Assembly (NCBI GenBank): GCA_964631835.1
Contig: CAZWAD010000004.1
Location: 1 to 64,000 of the forward strand
DNA: 64,000 bases
Reading direction: 5' to 3'
From: Bog-950 sp964631835
GTDB lineage: Bacteria > Bacteroidota > Bacteroidia > Chitinophagales > LD1
This document shows positions 17,745-26,404 of this stretch, in pieces (within the stretch, counting starts at the first letter, position 1; the number at the start of each line of letters is the position of its first letter). Made by a program: the position numbers and the translations under genes. Below the pieces are notes generated by a model. The model was not told the origin of the DNA, made no database searches, and was given only the letters and a program-made list of their open reading frames with translations.

Positions 17745-18071
17745 GCCTGCTTATACGGAAACACTTGCTGTTGTGTTTCTTGAGTCCACACATTCCCTTC
17801 CGGAGGGTGGGGGCGTTGTGATTAAAAAAAATGAACCCAAACAACCGCAACCGGTCATTCATTTTTCATCCGGTTATTATCCGGAAATTGGTTATTGGTC
17901 ATTGAAAATTCTCCCTTTGCCGTAAGATATCATTTCCCGCCCGAAAAACGAATTTTTTTCTGCACTCCGGTGCTTAATTTTTCCGGAAAAAATTTCTCCG
18001 CATTTCGCTTTCAGCCGACTTTTACACCGTAATTCATCATAAATTATTCGTTCACTTAAAACCCTTTTAAA
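17745..18071. other. intergenic, no gene seen
   Basis: 327 bp between divergent genes. It contains loosely repeated GGTTATT/GGTCATT words at 17868-17905 and a CCTTCCGGAGG inverted repeat near 17798-17809. No coding frame or clear promoter box. Confidence 0.55.
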
Positions 18072-18572
18072 ATGCCACTCAATCAAAACTTAAACGTTCA
18101 GTTTTCCGTTGCTGACGAAACGGCTATCAATGGGGCACTGAATACCGTTAACACTACCATTACCACCCTCATCGGGCAGCCGTTTAACCTCAGCGACCAG
18201 GAGCGCAGAAGCACCCGCACTATCAGCAACGAGCGCTATCCGTTTGCCTCGCGCGCCATTCTCGATTTCGGGCCCAATTACCCGGCTTTGGCAAGTATTG
18301 AAGTGCCTTTGGCCAAAGCTGAAAACAACTTTGCCTTTTACACCCAGCTTAGCGAGCTGGAAAACCGCCTGCACGGGCTGCTTGACCTCGTGGGCGATTT
18401 AAAAATCAATGCCGGCTACTTAGCCATGAAATTTACCGATGACCAGTATGGTAATGCTAAAAACTATCGCAACGGAAATGTTCCCGGAGCCGATACCGTT
18501 TATGACGAACAGTTTCCGCTTTATGACCGCGAACAGAGTAACGAATTGGTGGGCGGTGGCGGCACACCCTGA
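18072..18572 (+). CDS. helical protein of unknown function
   Basis: A 166-residue soluble protein without signal peptide or cysteines. It is predicted largely helical (NAVADETAINGALNTVNTTI-like start, LSDQERRSTRTISNERYPFASRAILDFGPNYP, then YTQLSELENRLHGLLDLVGDLKINAGYLAM) with a Gly-rich tail. I recall relatives of this size with an L-x-x-E-R-R ... P-x-x-L-P pattern as hypothetical proteins in other environmental bacteria, often in genomes that also hold fnIII proteins like the one at 315; function unknown. It lies directly upstream of repeat element copy A and ends in that element's terminator. No SD; ATG at 18072. Confidence 0.8.
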   Translation: MPLNQNLNVQFSVADETAINGALNTVNTTITTLIGQPFNLSDQERRSTRTISNERYPFASRAILDFGPNYPALASIEVPLAKAENNFAFYTQLSELENRLHGLLDLVGDLKINAGYLAMKFTDDQYGNAKNYRNGNVPGADTVYDEQFPLYDREQSNELVGGGGTP

Positions 18573-18614
18573 CAAAGGATAGAGATGTAAAGGCTTCTGC
18601 GGCAGCCTTGCATC

Positions 18615-18638
18615 AGCCCCTGTTCCTCCCCAGGGGCT
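18615..18638 (+). terminator. terminator at the left end of element copy A
   Basis: Arms AGCCCCTG/CAGGGGCT and then five T. It ends the 18072 transcript. The same arms recur at the matching place in copy B. Confidence 0.88.
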
Positions 18639-18679
18639 TTTTCATTTATCTTCAGCAGGTTACGCCACTTTTAACCCTT

Positions 18680-18719
18680 ATAAACGCGCGATAAAGCACG
18701 CATAAAGCGCTTATAAACG
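18680..18719 (+). repeat. four ATAAA boxes with 11-bp period
   Basis: ATAAAC/ATAAAG starts at 18680, 18691, 18702 and 18713, exactly 11 bp (one helical turn) apart, inside the 65-bp flank of copy A. The last three boxes are identical in copy B; the first is ATAAAA there. Confidence 0.8.
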
Positions 18720-18729
18720 TTCTTTAACA

Positions 18730-18976
18730 GGCGCTATATCGCACTAAATTACTGCGAAATAGCGCTTCTGAACTCCGAAATGGCACTGTTCAACGGCTAA
18801 ATAGCAGCTTATTAGTGCGAAATCGCGCTGCGAAGCTGTGAAATAGAAGTTCAGAACTACCAAATAGCACTGCCGCACTGCGAAATAGCAGTTAAACACT
18901 TCGAAATAGCGCTTTGAAAGCGCCATATCGCAGTTAAACACTTTGAAATAGCACTCTGTTGCTGCGAAATGGGAGT
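18730..18976. repeat. 21-bp array A, 12 near-palindromic units
   Basis: Sixteen-bp cores close to ACTGCGAAATAGCRCT start at 18730 and then every 21 bp to 18961: twelve units, no indels. Each core is an imperfect palindrome (A-[CG]-TGC ... GCA-[CG]-T arms around an A/T centre). The 5-bp spacers vary freely (aaatt, tctga, gttca, ttatt, gcgaa, tcaga, gccgc, taaac, ttgaa, taaac, ctgtt). Because 21 is a multiple of three, long open frames with heptad-repeat translations arise on both strands; I treat these as by-products. Arrangement and size (247 bp) equal array B. Confidence 0.92.
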
Positions 18977-19039
18977 CAAAAACCGCGATTGGAAACGCTG
19001 TTTTTAATGGAATAAACAATAACCGTAAAATCAAACATC

Positions 19040-19288
19040 ATGATTAAACAAACAAAAGAAGAAGCTGCCGCTTACATTCCGCTGCACGGCAGGCACACCA
19101 CCAAGCTTTACGGCATTTTAGCTCAACTGGAAATTGGCGAAGCCATTATTATTGAAAAAGGTAAAGACTGGGTAACTAAAACCAGCCCCTTTACCGTAAT
19201 CAACCGCTTTGCCCGCAAGCACAACCGCAAATTCGAGAAAGCCTACGCCAACAACGGCAGCGGGTGGTGGGTCAGGCGCATTGCCTGA
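19040..19288 (+). CDS. small basic protein of the 21-bp-array element
   Basis: An 82-residue protein, net basic, with no signal peptide or membrane segment. Visible features: MIKQTKEEAAAYIPLHGRH, then ILAQLEIGEAIIIEKGKDW, VTKTSPFTVINRFARKHNRKFEKAY and the ending GSGWWVRRIA. The two-part look (LEIGEAxxI ... basic helix ... G-S-G-W-x-V-R-R) resembles small phage-type proteins of about 65-80 residues that I know only as uncharacterised. A DNA-binding role at the adjacent palindromes is a hypothesis. A shortened paralogue lies at 33446. The start is fixed by conservation of MIKQTKEEAAAYIPL between copies. Confidence 0.8.
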   Translation: MIKQTKEEAAAYIPLHGRHTTKLYGILAQLEIGEAIIIEKGKDWVTKTSPFTVINRFARKHNRKFEKAYANNGSGWWVRRIA

Positions 19289-19378
19289 AACGTGGAGGTG
19301 GTTATTTTTTGGCCGGGGCTTTTCCTTAAAAAAATTTAATGCCCCCTGCCCGCCTTGCAGCAACGCCAGGCGTACCTT

Positions 19379-19386
19379 TATATTCG
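19379..19386 (+). promoter_or_regulatory. TAnnTTCG promoter element of the VWA gene
   Basis: TATATTCG ends 8 bp before the ATG at 19395; a nearly leaderless transcript is expected. Confidence 0.5.
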
Positions 19387-19394
19387 CCCGGCAA

Positions 19395-20480
19395 ATGAAT
19401 AAAGAAAACCCCTTCAAAAACCTGTGGCTGCTGGTGCTGGCATTACCGGTGGTAGTGGTTTTTCTGCTGCTGCGCGAAGAGGCTTTCCGCTTTCAGCACC
19501 AAATTTATTTATGGGGGCTTGCTGCCCTGGCGCCCATGCTCGCTCTTTTTTTATTGTTTCAAAACTGGCGCAGCAAAAAGCTGAACCTGTTTGCCAAACC
19601 GCTGTGGCTTCGGCAGCTGGCTCCCGAAATTTCGTTCGATAAACACCTCGTTAAATTTATTTTGCTTGCCTTCGCTTTCGAAATGGTGGTTATTGGTTTT
19701 GCCAACCCGCAAATAGGCACCCGCCAGGAAAAAATAAAGCGCGAGGGCATTGACGTTATCATGGCGCTCGATATTTCTAACTCCATGCTCAGCGAAGACA
19801 TAAAGCCCAACCGGCTGCTGCGCGCCAAAAACTTTATCAGCAATTTTATGGACGAGCTGCATAACGACCGCCTCGGCATGATTGTTTTTGCCGGGCGCAG
19901 TTATATGCAAATGCCGCTCACCGTTGACTACAGCGCGGGACGCATGTATCTGAAATCTGTAAACACTCACCTGGTGCCTACCCAGGGTACCAACATTGCC
20001 GAAGCCGTAAACATGGCGCGCGAAAACTTTGTGCAGGGCGAAAACAAGTCGAAGGCGCTCATTATTATTACCGATGGCGAAGACAACGAAGGCGGGGTGG
20101 ATGAAGCCATTGCCGATGCGGTAAAAGAAGGCGTAAAGGTTTTTACCGTAGGCGTAGGCACCGATAATGGCGGACCCATACCCGTAGGCAGCGATTATAA
20201 GCGCGATGAAGAAGGCAATATTGTTCTTTCAAAAATGAACCAGCCCATGCTGCGCGAACTGGCGCAAAAAGGCAACGGAAAATATTTTCAGCTCGGCAGC
20301 GGTAAAGATGAAATCAAAGCTATTTTTAAAGAACTGGGACGTGTGCAAACCCGGCAGTTTGAAGAAATAGTGTTTACCGATTTCAACGACCAGTTTCAGT
20401 GGTGCCTTGCCATTGCTGCCATACTTCTTTTGCTCGAATGGTTTATCAGCGAAAGGAAACTCAGCTTTTCCTTTTCCTGA
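19395..20480 (+). CDS. BatB-like VWA domain membrane protein
   Basis: A 361-residue inner-membrane protein. Two N-terminal hydrophobic segments (about 8-28 and 38-56) and another at about 86-104 precede a von Willebrand A domain with a complete MIDAS: D126-x-S128-x-S130 (DISNS), Thr in TQGTN, and Asp in TDGED. A C-terminal segment (about 335-352) is hydrophobic. This is the layout of BatA/BatB in the Bacteroidota aerotolerance (bat) cluster, usually beside a MoxR ATPase. No such neighbours are present, so it is an orphan copy. The open frame begins at 19209, but the upstream part overlaps the small gene's end and is not conserved-looking. Confidence 0.85.
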   Translation: MNKENPFKNLWLLVLALPVVVVFLLLREEAFRFQHQIYLWGLAALAPMLALFLLFQNWRSKKLNLFAKPLWLRQLAPEISFDKHLVKFILLAFAFEMVVIGFANPQIGTRQEKIKREGIDVIMALDISNSMLSEDIKPNRLLRAKNFISNFMDELHNDRLGMIVFAGRSYMQMPLTVDYSAGRMYLKSVNTHLVPTQGTNIAEAVNMARENFVQGENKSKALIIITDGEDNEGGVDEAIADAVKEGVKVFTVGVGTDNGGPIPVGSDYKRDEEGNIVLSKMNQPMLRELAQKGNGKYFQLGSGKDEIKAIFKELGRVQTRQFEEIVFTDFNDQFQWCLAIAAILLLLEWFISERKLSFSFS

Positions 20481-20525
20481 AACTTTACCGCGCTTTGCAA
20501 TCGCAAATACTCAGTAAACAAAACT

Positions 20526-20615
20526 TGTCATTCTGAACGTAGGCTTTGCGAAGTGAAGAATCTTGTATTTCACCGGCAGGAAAAAATACAAGATGCCTCG
20601 TCCCTCGGCATGACA
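20526..20615. repeat. MITE-like intergenic inverted repeat
   Basis: A 90-bp element with ends TGTCAT/ATGACA and inner arms TCTTGTATTT (20561) and AAATACAAGA (20584). It contains the GTCATTCTGA...GAAGAATCT...CCTCGTCCCTCGGCATGAC words that recur between genes in many Bacteroidota genomes. It sits between the VWA gene and the 3' end of the SprB-like gene, where it could act as a bidirectional terminator. Confidence 0.7.
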
Positions 20616-20630
20616 ACCCTTAAAAACGGA

Positions 20631-23600
20631 TTAACGAATCAGCGCAATGCTGCCGTACTTCTCAAAGGTTTTATCATCCAGAAAAGTAACCTTAGCCGTA
20701 TAGGTAAAAACAGCCGGCTGCGAAAGCTGCCCGCGGTAGGTGCCGTCCCAGCCCGAAAGCATGTTATTGGTTTTAAAAACCAACTCGCCCCACCGGTCGA
20801 AAATTTTCAGGTCAACGGTTTTAATGTCTTCGCCAAAAATCAGGAACCGGTCGTTGTTGCCATCGCCATTCGGGGTAAACGAATTGGGGATAAACACCGG
20901 CTTGTGCGGCTCCACTTCTACATGCAGCGTTGCAGTTCCGAAACACGAGCCGTTGCTTGCCAGCGAACTGACGGTTACCACATAATCGCCCCGGTGATAA
21001 ACCGAAACGGTAGGGTCGGGACAGTCCATGCAGCTTAGCCCGGTTGGCGGCTCCCACAAATACGACACACCCGAAGCATTCAGGTAAACCACCTGCACCG
21101 GTGCGCTTTCGCCCAGCGGTAGTATAACCGTATCGGGAACAACATCTACCACAATAGGCAGCGGCTCCAGAACAAAAACCGGAACGGTGCTGGTGCAGCC
21201 GTTAAAGTTTACGGCTGTTATGGTGTGCGAACCGGCAGAAAGATTATAGAAATCACCGGAGTAGCTCAAAGGTCCACCGTCAATGCCGTATTGATACGGG
21301 CTGTTCTGAACAGATGTGGCAATGATATGCGCGCCTCCGTCATTGTAATCATCGCCATAGCACGAAGTGGAATCGGTAGAGGTGGTGAAGTTATCGGGCG
21401 AAGCATCAGGAACGGTAACAAGAATGGTTTTTGTGCATCCGTTGTCATCGGCTACAATAACGGTGTAAACCCCAACCGCCAGCCCCTGAATAACACCGTT
21501 GGTGGCAAAAACAAAGTTGGTAAAGTCTTGAGTGGCAGAAAAATTGTAGGGCGGGGTACCACCGGTAGCCGAAACGGAAATAGTTCCGTTGGCATCGCCA
21601 ATACATTTTACGGCAGTGGCGCTGGCGCTAATTATCATGTCCTGGGGTTCGTTAACAAGCGCGCTGGCTGTGGCGGTGCAAAAGTTGGCATCGGTAACGG
21701 TGCAAGTGTAACTGCCCGCAACAAGACTGGTAGCGCTTGCTGTGGGCTGTCCATCGCTCCACAAATAGGTGTAAGGCGAGGTTCCGCCCGAAACAGTAAC
21801 ATCAGCACTGCCGTTAGGAGCAAGGAAACAGGTGGCATCGGTTGAAGTTGTGCTCACCACAAGGGCTGAAGGCTCGCTGATGGTATAAGTTTGAGAAACG
21901 GTGCATGAATTGGCATCGGTAACCACTGCGGTAATGCTTCCGGCAGAAAGACCGGTAGCGGAAAAACCTGTTTGCAAATTCGACCAGGCGCAAACCAACG
22001 GGGGAGTTCCACCGCCCGCTGAAATGGTAATGCTGCCGTTATTGCCTCCGTTGCAGGTTACATTAGTTTGAGATAATAAGGTAACAGAAATTGCCGGTGG
22101 CTCGGTAATATTAAAGGTGGCGGTGGCTGTGCAATTGGGGTCGGAAACAGTAACGTTCACTATTCCGGCACTTACACCGGTGAGGGTGGAGTTACCGGAC
22201 GGACCGGTTCCGTTCCAGTTATAACTGTAAGGCGGAGTGCCGCTGCTTACGGTTATGGTGGCGCTTCCGTTATTACCTCCGTTGCAGGTAACATTAGCTG
22301 ACGACTGGGTAAAAGAAAGAACCGGCACCTGGGTTATCTGGTAGCTTGCCGTTACCGAGCAGTTCCTGAAATCAGTTACTGTTAAATTGTAAGTATCTGG
22401 TGAAAGGTTTCCGATAGTTTGTGTCGCATAACTTTGGCTGTTCGATTGCTGGACCCAGCTGTATCCGTAGTTGGGAGTTCCGCCCGAAACAAAAACGGTT
22501 ATGGAACCTGCTAAAGCGCCACCGCAGCCAATGTTCACCACATCGGCTGAATCAATGAGCAGTGGAGCGGGCTGAGTAACATTATAAGTGCCGCTTACGG
22601 TACATCCGGCTCCGTCATCAACCGAAACGGTGTACTGCCCGGCAGTTAATGAAGTTGCCGAAGCGCCTGTTTGTCCGCTGCTCCAGGTATAAGTATAGCT
22701 GCCGCTGCCCCCGCTGGCGCTCACCATTATGGAGCCGTTGTTGCCTCCGTTGCAGAAAACATTGGTGATAATAGCGTTGCCCAGAACCACATTATTTCCG
22801 CCAGTGGTAATGGTTAAAGTTCCGTTATCGGTTGCCGTACATCCTTTTGAATCGCTTACGGTAACGGTATAGGTGCCGGGGTTAACTCCGTCAAGCAGCG
22901 AATCAGCTTGCGGAGGAACGGAATTCCACAGGTAAAAATATGGAGGTGTTCCACCGCCCGGTGTTGCGGTTAAAGTTCCAGTGCCGGTTCCTGAGCAATT
23001 GATTTGACTTACATCAGGAACATTTGCAGTAACCGGTGCAGGCTGTGTAATAATGACTGTATCTGCGCGCACACATGCCGAAGCATCAGTAGCAGTAAAA
23101 ATATAGGTTCCGGGAGCAAGGCCGGTAATGCTCAAAGTGCCGGCTCCATTTGACCAGCCATAAGTCAATCCTGAATTTGACGTACTGGCACTTGCAAATG
23201 CAGCTCCGTTATTAGCTCCATTACAACTTACATTCCTTGATGAGTCAATGCCCGCCTGCAATGCTCCGGCAAGAGTTACGTTTACGTCATCATTAACTAC
23301 AACCGGTGTTCCTCCCGAACAGGGAAGATATGTTGCACGAGCGGTGTAAGTAGTGTTGCTGCCGGGGCAAACATTAACTGTGTTTCCCGTACCAATTTGA
23401 TTTCCGCCCTGAAACCAATCAACGGTAACGATAGAAGGACCATTGGGAGTAAAACGCCAGGCATCGTTGTTCGCTGTCCATACGGTGTTGTTTCTTCCCG
23501 GAACGGTGTATGCAATGGTTTGTGAAGCATTTTGAATTCCTTCAATGGCTAAACCATCGTTCCATCCGGGAGTAAAAAAACCTCCGTCAGGGCATGCATC

Positions 23601-24239
23601 TTTATGCTGGATGTAAACCTCAATAGCATTTGTGGTTTCGTAAATGGCTATCTGATGTGTAGCATCCATTCCCGAACAGGTGGATAGGAAATTGTCGCTT
23701 TCATACATGGGTACCTGGTAATAGGAAATGATAAAAATGCGGCAGGGAGCTGTTCCTATAATCTGGTATTTGATAGTGCCGCCCAAAGAGGGGTCAATAT
23801 CATGGTAAGGACCCATAATACAGTTGCCGAAAACGTTTGTAGTAGGCAGTGTACCTGACCCGGTCAGGTCCCAATCGCAATAACCGTTGGCTTCGTTAAT
23901 GTCAAATGTTATAATTCCGTTCGAGCCTACTACAACTTGAGTATAGGCATTTCCGAAAAAGCAAAAAGTAAACGGCAGGTTAATAATGCCCGACCAGGTA
24001 TCGTCAATGTTTATCAGAATAGGAGTTCCCGCAGTATAAGAAAACGGAGTGTATGGAATTTGCGAAACCGAATATGAGGTAGTGTTTCCGCTCGGAAACG
24101 CAGTTGCTGTAAGGTTCGTGCAATTAGTTCCGCATGGAAGGGCTACATCATTACCTGCATTCACCGAAGGACATCCGGGCTGAGCATGTAAGAAGGTGGC
24201 GAGAAGCAATACTCCTGCAACACCAACAAACTTTTTCAT
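20631..24239 (-). CDS. giant SprB-repeat surface protein with CHU_C C-terminus
   Basis: A 1202-residue secreted protein. Signal peptide MKKFVGVAGVLLLATFLHAQ. An N-terminal module of about 330 residues contains PFTFCFFGNAYTQVVVGSNG and a GPYHDIDPSLGGTIKYQI beta-sandwich of the type found in other large Bacteroidota adhesins. It is followed by nine SprB-type repeats (about 345-1040), a PKD-like segment (about 1045-1115) and a CHU_C end (IPNSFTPNGDGNNDRF, LKIFDRWGELVF, GWDGTYRG). It is probably exported by the T9SS and forms a surface filament for adhesion or motility. It lies just downstream of a PorP/SprF homologue on the same strand, which fits the SprB-SprF partnership known in Flavobacterium johnsoniae. 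Confidence 0.9.
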   Translation of the reverse strand: MKKFVGVAGVLLLATFLHAQPGCPSVNAGNDVALPCGTNCTNLTATAFPSGNTTSYSVSQIPYTPFSYTAGTPILINIDDTWSGIINLPFTFCFFGNAYTQVVVGSNGIITFDINEANGYCDWDLTGSGTLPTTNVFGNCIMGPYHDIDPSLGGTIKYQIIGTAPCRIFIISYYQVPMYESDNFLSTCSGMDATHQIAIYETTNAIEVYIQHKDACPDGGFFTPGWNDGLAIEGIQNASQTIAYTVPGRNNTVWTANNDAWRFTPNGPSIVTVDWFQGGNQIGTGNTVNVCPGSNTTYTARATYLPCSGGTPVVVNDDVNVTLAGALQAGIDSSRNVSCNGANNGAAFASASTSNSGLTYGWSNGAGTLSITGLAPGTYIFTATDASACVRADTVIITQPAPVTANVPDVSQINCSGTGTGTLTATPGGGTPPYFYLWNSVPPQADSLLDGVNPGTYTVTVSDSKGCTATDNGTLTITTGGNNVVLGNAIITNVFCNGGNNGSIMVSASGGSGSYTYTWSSGQTGASATSLTAGQYTVSVDDGAGCTVSGTYNVTQPAPLLIDSADVVNIGCGGALAGSITVFVSGGTPNYGYSWVQQSNSQSYATQTIGNLSPDTYNLTVTDFRNCSVTASYQITQVPVLSFTQSSANVTCNGGNNGSATITVSSGTPPYSYNWNGTGPSGNSTLTGVSAGIVNVTVSDPNCTATATFNITEPPAISVTLLSQTNVTCNGGNNGSITISAGGGTPPLVCAWSNLQTGFSATGLSAGSITAVVTDANSCTVSQTYTISEPSALVVSTTSTDATCFLAPNGSADVTVSGGTSPYTYLWSDGQPTASATSLVAGSYTCTVTDANFCTATASALVNEPQDMIISASATAVKCIGDANGTISVSATGGTPPYNFSATQDFTNFVFATNGVIQGLAVGVYTVIVADDNGCTKTILVTVPDASPDNFTTSTDSTSCYGDDYNDGGAHIIATSVQNSPYQYGIDGGPLSYSGDFYNLSAGSHTITAVNFNGCTSTVPVFVLEPLPIVVDVVPDTVILPLGESAPVQVVYLNASGVSYLWEPPTGLSCMDCPDPTVSVYHRGDYVVTVSSLASNGSCFGTATLHVEVEPHKPVFIPNSFTPNGDGNNDRFLIFGEDIKTVDLKIFDRWGELVFKTNNMLSGWDGTYRGQLSQPAVFTYTAKVTFLDDKTFEKYGSIALIR

Positions 24240-24320
24240 TCCTTTATTTACTTTCTATTCTAAGATGAAACCTGAAGCGTATCCGTTGTTCAGTTTCAAA
24301 ATTTTTTCGCTTTAACTAAA

Positions 24321-24347
24321 GAAAGCATCTTGTCTGAAGATGCTTTC
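24321..24347 (-). terminator. hairpin between PorP/SprF-like and SprB-like genes
   Basis: Arms GAAAGCATCTT/AAGATGCTTTC with a 5-nt loop, 28 bp after the PorP-like stop. The following T-run is weak, so it may only attenuate read-through into the SprB-like gene. Confidence 0.65.
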
Positions 24348-24374
24348 TCCTGATATCTGAGCTTTCAAACAGAC

Positions 24375-25403
24375 TCAGAAATTCGGACAATATTTTTCGT
24401 ATTGAATCGCCTGTGGTCTTTCCTTTTTGAAAACATAAACAGCCGAAACTTCCACACCGCCCTGTGCCCGCGAAGCGGTTCTCAGGTTTGAATGATTCAC
24501 ATCGTAGCTTAAACCAATCCGCAGGTTATAAAACTCAACACCGGCATTCAGAATCACTGCATCTTTTACCCGATACCAGCCGCCTCCGAAAATAGCTACG
24601 TTATCGCTTGCCCAGTAATTCAAGCCAATTCCGAAATTGTATTGCTGTGCATTCGACTGAACCATAAACAGAAACGTAGGCGAAATGCTAAACGAGTAAT
24701 CGCGGTTGGTAAAAATTTCCATTCCTCCGTGAGCCACGTAACGAATATCCAGCCGGTTTCTGGAATCGCCCAAAAAAGATTCGCGCGGACGGGAAACATG
24801 GTTGGCTGCAAAGCCAAAGTAGTATCGGAAAATATCCTTGGGCGCATGGCTCCAAAGTGCCCCCACATTCACATCAGGATAAAGAATATTCTTGTTGTTG
24901 AAATTTGTTTCGCCATTGAACAGCGATGGATTCCATCCAAAGTTATCCAACTGGTTTTCAAAAATCAGGTTGTTGATTTTAATTTGTTTGGAAACCACAC
25001 CCGCCTGGATACCGAGCGAAACACGCGCTCTTCCGTACCGGTCAACGGCTTTGTGGTACGCCACCGAAACCAAGCCACAATAAGTGGCAAGAGCGCCATC
25101 TCCGGCTTTATCACCATAAAACATTCCGCCAAAACCAAAACCATCATTGCCCAATTTCTCCCTCAGAATCGGCATGTCAAATGAATACTGATAAGTCTGG
25201 TAAGGGGCTATTGAGTTTAACGTGGGAATGGTGAACCACTGATTGCGGTAATTTGCTGCCATACGGAATACCCCGTTGATGTTGGCTGTTAATGCGGGGT
25301 TAAGGGTTAGTGGCGATGCGTAGTATTGCGAGAAATGAATATCCTGTGCAAATGCCGAAAAACATAGAATTGAAACTAACAGAGAGGAATAAACCTTTCT
25401 CAT
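24375..25403 (-). CDS. PorP/SprF family type IX secretion membrane protein
   Basis: A 342-residue outer-membrane beta-barrel. Signal peptide MRKVYSSLLVSILCFSAFA. Mature start QDIHFSQYYASPLTLNPALT is the PorP/SprF hallmark, followed by NYRNQW and YSFDMPI, and GLSYDVNHSNL near the end. SprF-type members are needed to export one particular CHU_C/SprB cargo. The 1202-residue gene directly downstream is the natural candidate. The C-terminus ends KYCPNF, as in many members. Confidence 0.94.
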   Translation of the reverse strand: MRKVYSSLLVSILCFSAFAQDIHFSQYYASPLTLNPALTANINGVFRMAANYRNQWFTIPTLNSIAPYQTYQYSFDMPILREKLGNDGFGFGGMFYGDKAGDGALATYCGLVSVAYHKAVDRYGRARVSLGIQAGVVSKQIKINNLIFENQLDNFGWNPSLFNGETNFNNKNILYPDVNVGALWSHAPKDIFRYYFGFAANHVSRPRESFLGDSRNRLDIRYVAHGGMEIFTNRDYSFSISPTFLFMVQSNAQQYNFGIGLNYWASDNVAIFGGGWYRVKDAVILNAGVEFYNLRIGLSYDVNHSNLRTASRAQGGVEVSAVYVFKKERPQAIQYEKYCPNF

Positions 25404-25471
25404 GCAATGTGTTTTTTGTATTTAGAGGGTGCTAAAAATAGATAAAAATTGATTTTCACCAAATCTGCTTT

Positions 25472-26401
25472 TTAATGATGATTTTTTTGGATAAACCGTT
25501 GTTTGAGATTTACCGCTAAGGAATAATGATAATTGTAAAAAACCTCTTCACTAGCCCCAAAACCCTCGTAAAACCGGGCAACCCCCGGAATGGACGAACC
25601 CTCAAAATCCAGAACATTCGCTGAGGCTGAATATTTGTGTATAAGATGAGCAAAAAGCAAGTGCGAAGCCCGGGATTTCTTCCCTTCGGTTGAAGAGGTA
25701 TTTATGATATTGGTCAGCCGGTGATTGTGCTTAACAATGAGAGAAGCGGCAAGCAGATTTCCATTTCTATTTTCAACAGAAAAAATAAGCCCGCTTCCGT
25801 TATTTAACAGGGCTTCTGAAAGATGTCTGAAAATTTTTTCGTGTTTTGGCTTAAAGTTTTCCGTTTTCCGGTTAATGTTTTGCAGGTAAAAGTTTTGGAA
25901 TTCTTTCAGCCCTGTTTTTCCCGAAAAAATTAATTCAGCTTTTTCTGCTTTCTGTATATTTCTTTTGTGGTTTTCTGAAAACTGCTTTTGTATTGAAGTG
26001 TAATTTTTATGCAGGGGAAGAAGCAGGTTCTTCTTTCTTTTCAACCTGAACTCACCTGCAACCGCTGCCGAGAAAGGATTCAGGTTGATATTTATATACT
26101 TGAACTTTTTGGAAGCGCTCTTCAAAAATTGAATCTGGGTCTCTTTATCCAAATCTTTTCCGAACAAGCCTAACTGCTGACAAAAGTACGGTTGGTATAA
26201 ACACTTTATACCGAATTTCCGGAGCCACACCAAAGGCATTACAACTTCATAATCTCCCAGCATAAATGCATCCCAATTTTCAGCTACGGCATCCAAATAC
26301 CACGACAAACCATAGGATAAACTATTGGGGGAATGAACAATACATTCATCCCATTTTTGTGTATCAATATCCTTGCGCTTTAAATACAGGATTGTGCTCA
26401 C
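25472..26401 (-). CDS. FemAB/GNAT-fold acyltransferase-like protein
   Basis: A 309-residue cytoplasmic protein of the FemAB-like GNAT group. Typical blocks: SLSYGLSWYLDAV, PLVWLRKFGIKCLYQPYFCQQLG, basic YTSIQKQFSENHKRNIQKAEK, and LDFEGSSIPGVARFYEGFGA near the C-terminus, the usual acyl/aminoacyl-transferase core end. Substrate unknown; family members modify peptidoglycan bridges or exopolysaccharide units. Third gene of a tight operon (3-bp gaps) with a polysaccharide deacetylase-like and a 3HCDH-like gene, so an envelope-glycan role is plausible. Confidence 0.8.
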   Translation of the reverse strand: MSTILYLKRKDIDTQKWDECIVHSPNSLSYGLSWYLDAVAENWDAFMLGDYEVVMPLVWLRKFGIKCLYQPYFCQQLGLFGKDLDKETQIQFLKSASKKFKYININLNPFSAAVAGEFRLKRKKNLLLPLHKNYTSIQKQFSENHKRNIQKAEKAELIFSGKTGLKEFQNFYLQNINRKTENFKPKHEKIFRHLSEALLNNGSGLIFSVENRNGNLLAASLIVKHNHRLTNIINTSSTEGKKSRASHLLFAHLIHKYSASANVLDFEGSSIPGVARFYEGFGASEEVFYNYHYSLAVNLKQRFIQKNHH

Positions 26402-26404
26402 CTT

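Larger units (their letters stand above)
18615..19288 (+). repeat. 21-bp-array element, copy A (intact)
   Basis: A composite element in this order: terminator hairpin; 65-bp conserved flank 18655-18719; twelve-unit 21-bp array 18730-18976; conserved AACCGCGATTGGAAA segment at about 18981; 82-codon gene 19040-19288. The flank matches copy B (33868-33932, reverse strand) in 63 of 65 positions without indels. Terminal inverted repeats and a target-site duplication are not evident, and no transposase is present. So it behaves as a duplicated cassette rather than an obvious insertion sequence. Confidence 0.85.

Noticed and set aside
18744..19034. Minus-strand open frame across array A whose translation is a heptad repeat (Y-F-A-V pattern); the matching frame across array B is at 33670-33876 (+)
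   Set aside because: A 21-bp period keeps any stop-free frame open, so long heptad-repeat frames are expected by geometry. Several frames are open at once, and the cores show DNA palindromy, which a protein would not need. I keep coding as a remote alternative only.
18615..19288. Element copy A as an insertion sequence or MITE
   Set aside because: No terminal inverted repeats or target-site duplication seen, and no transposase. It is kept as a duplicated cassette of unknown mechanism.
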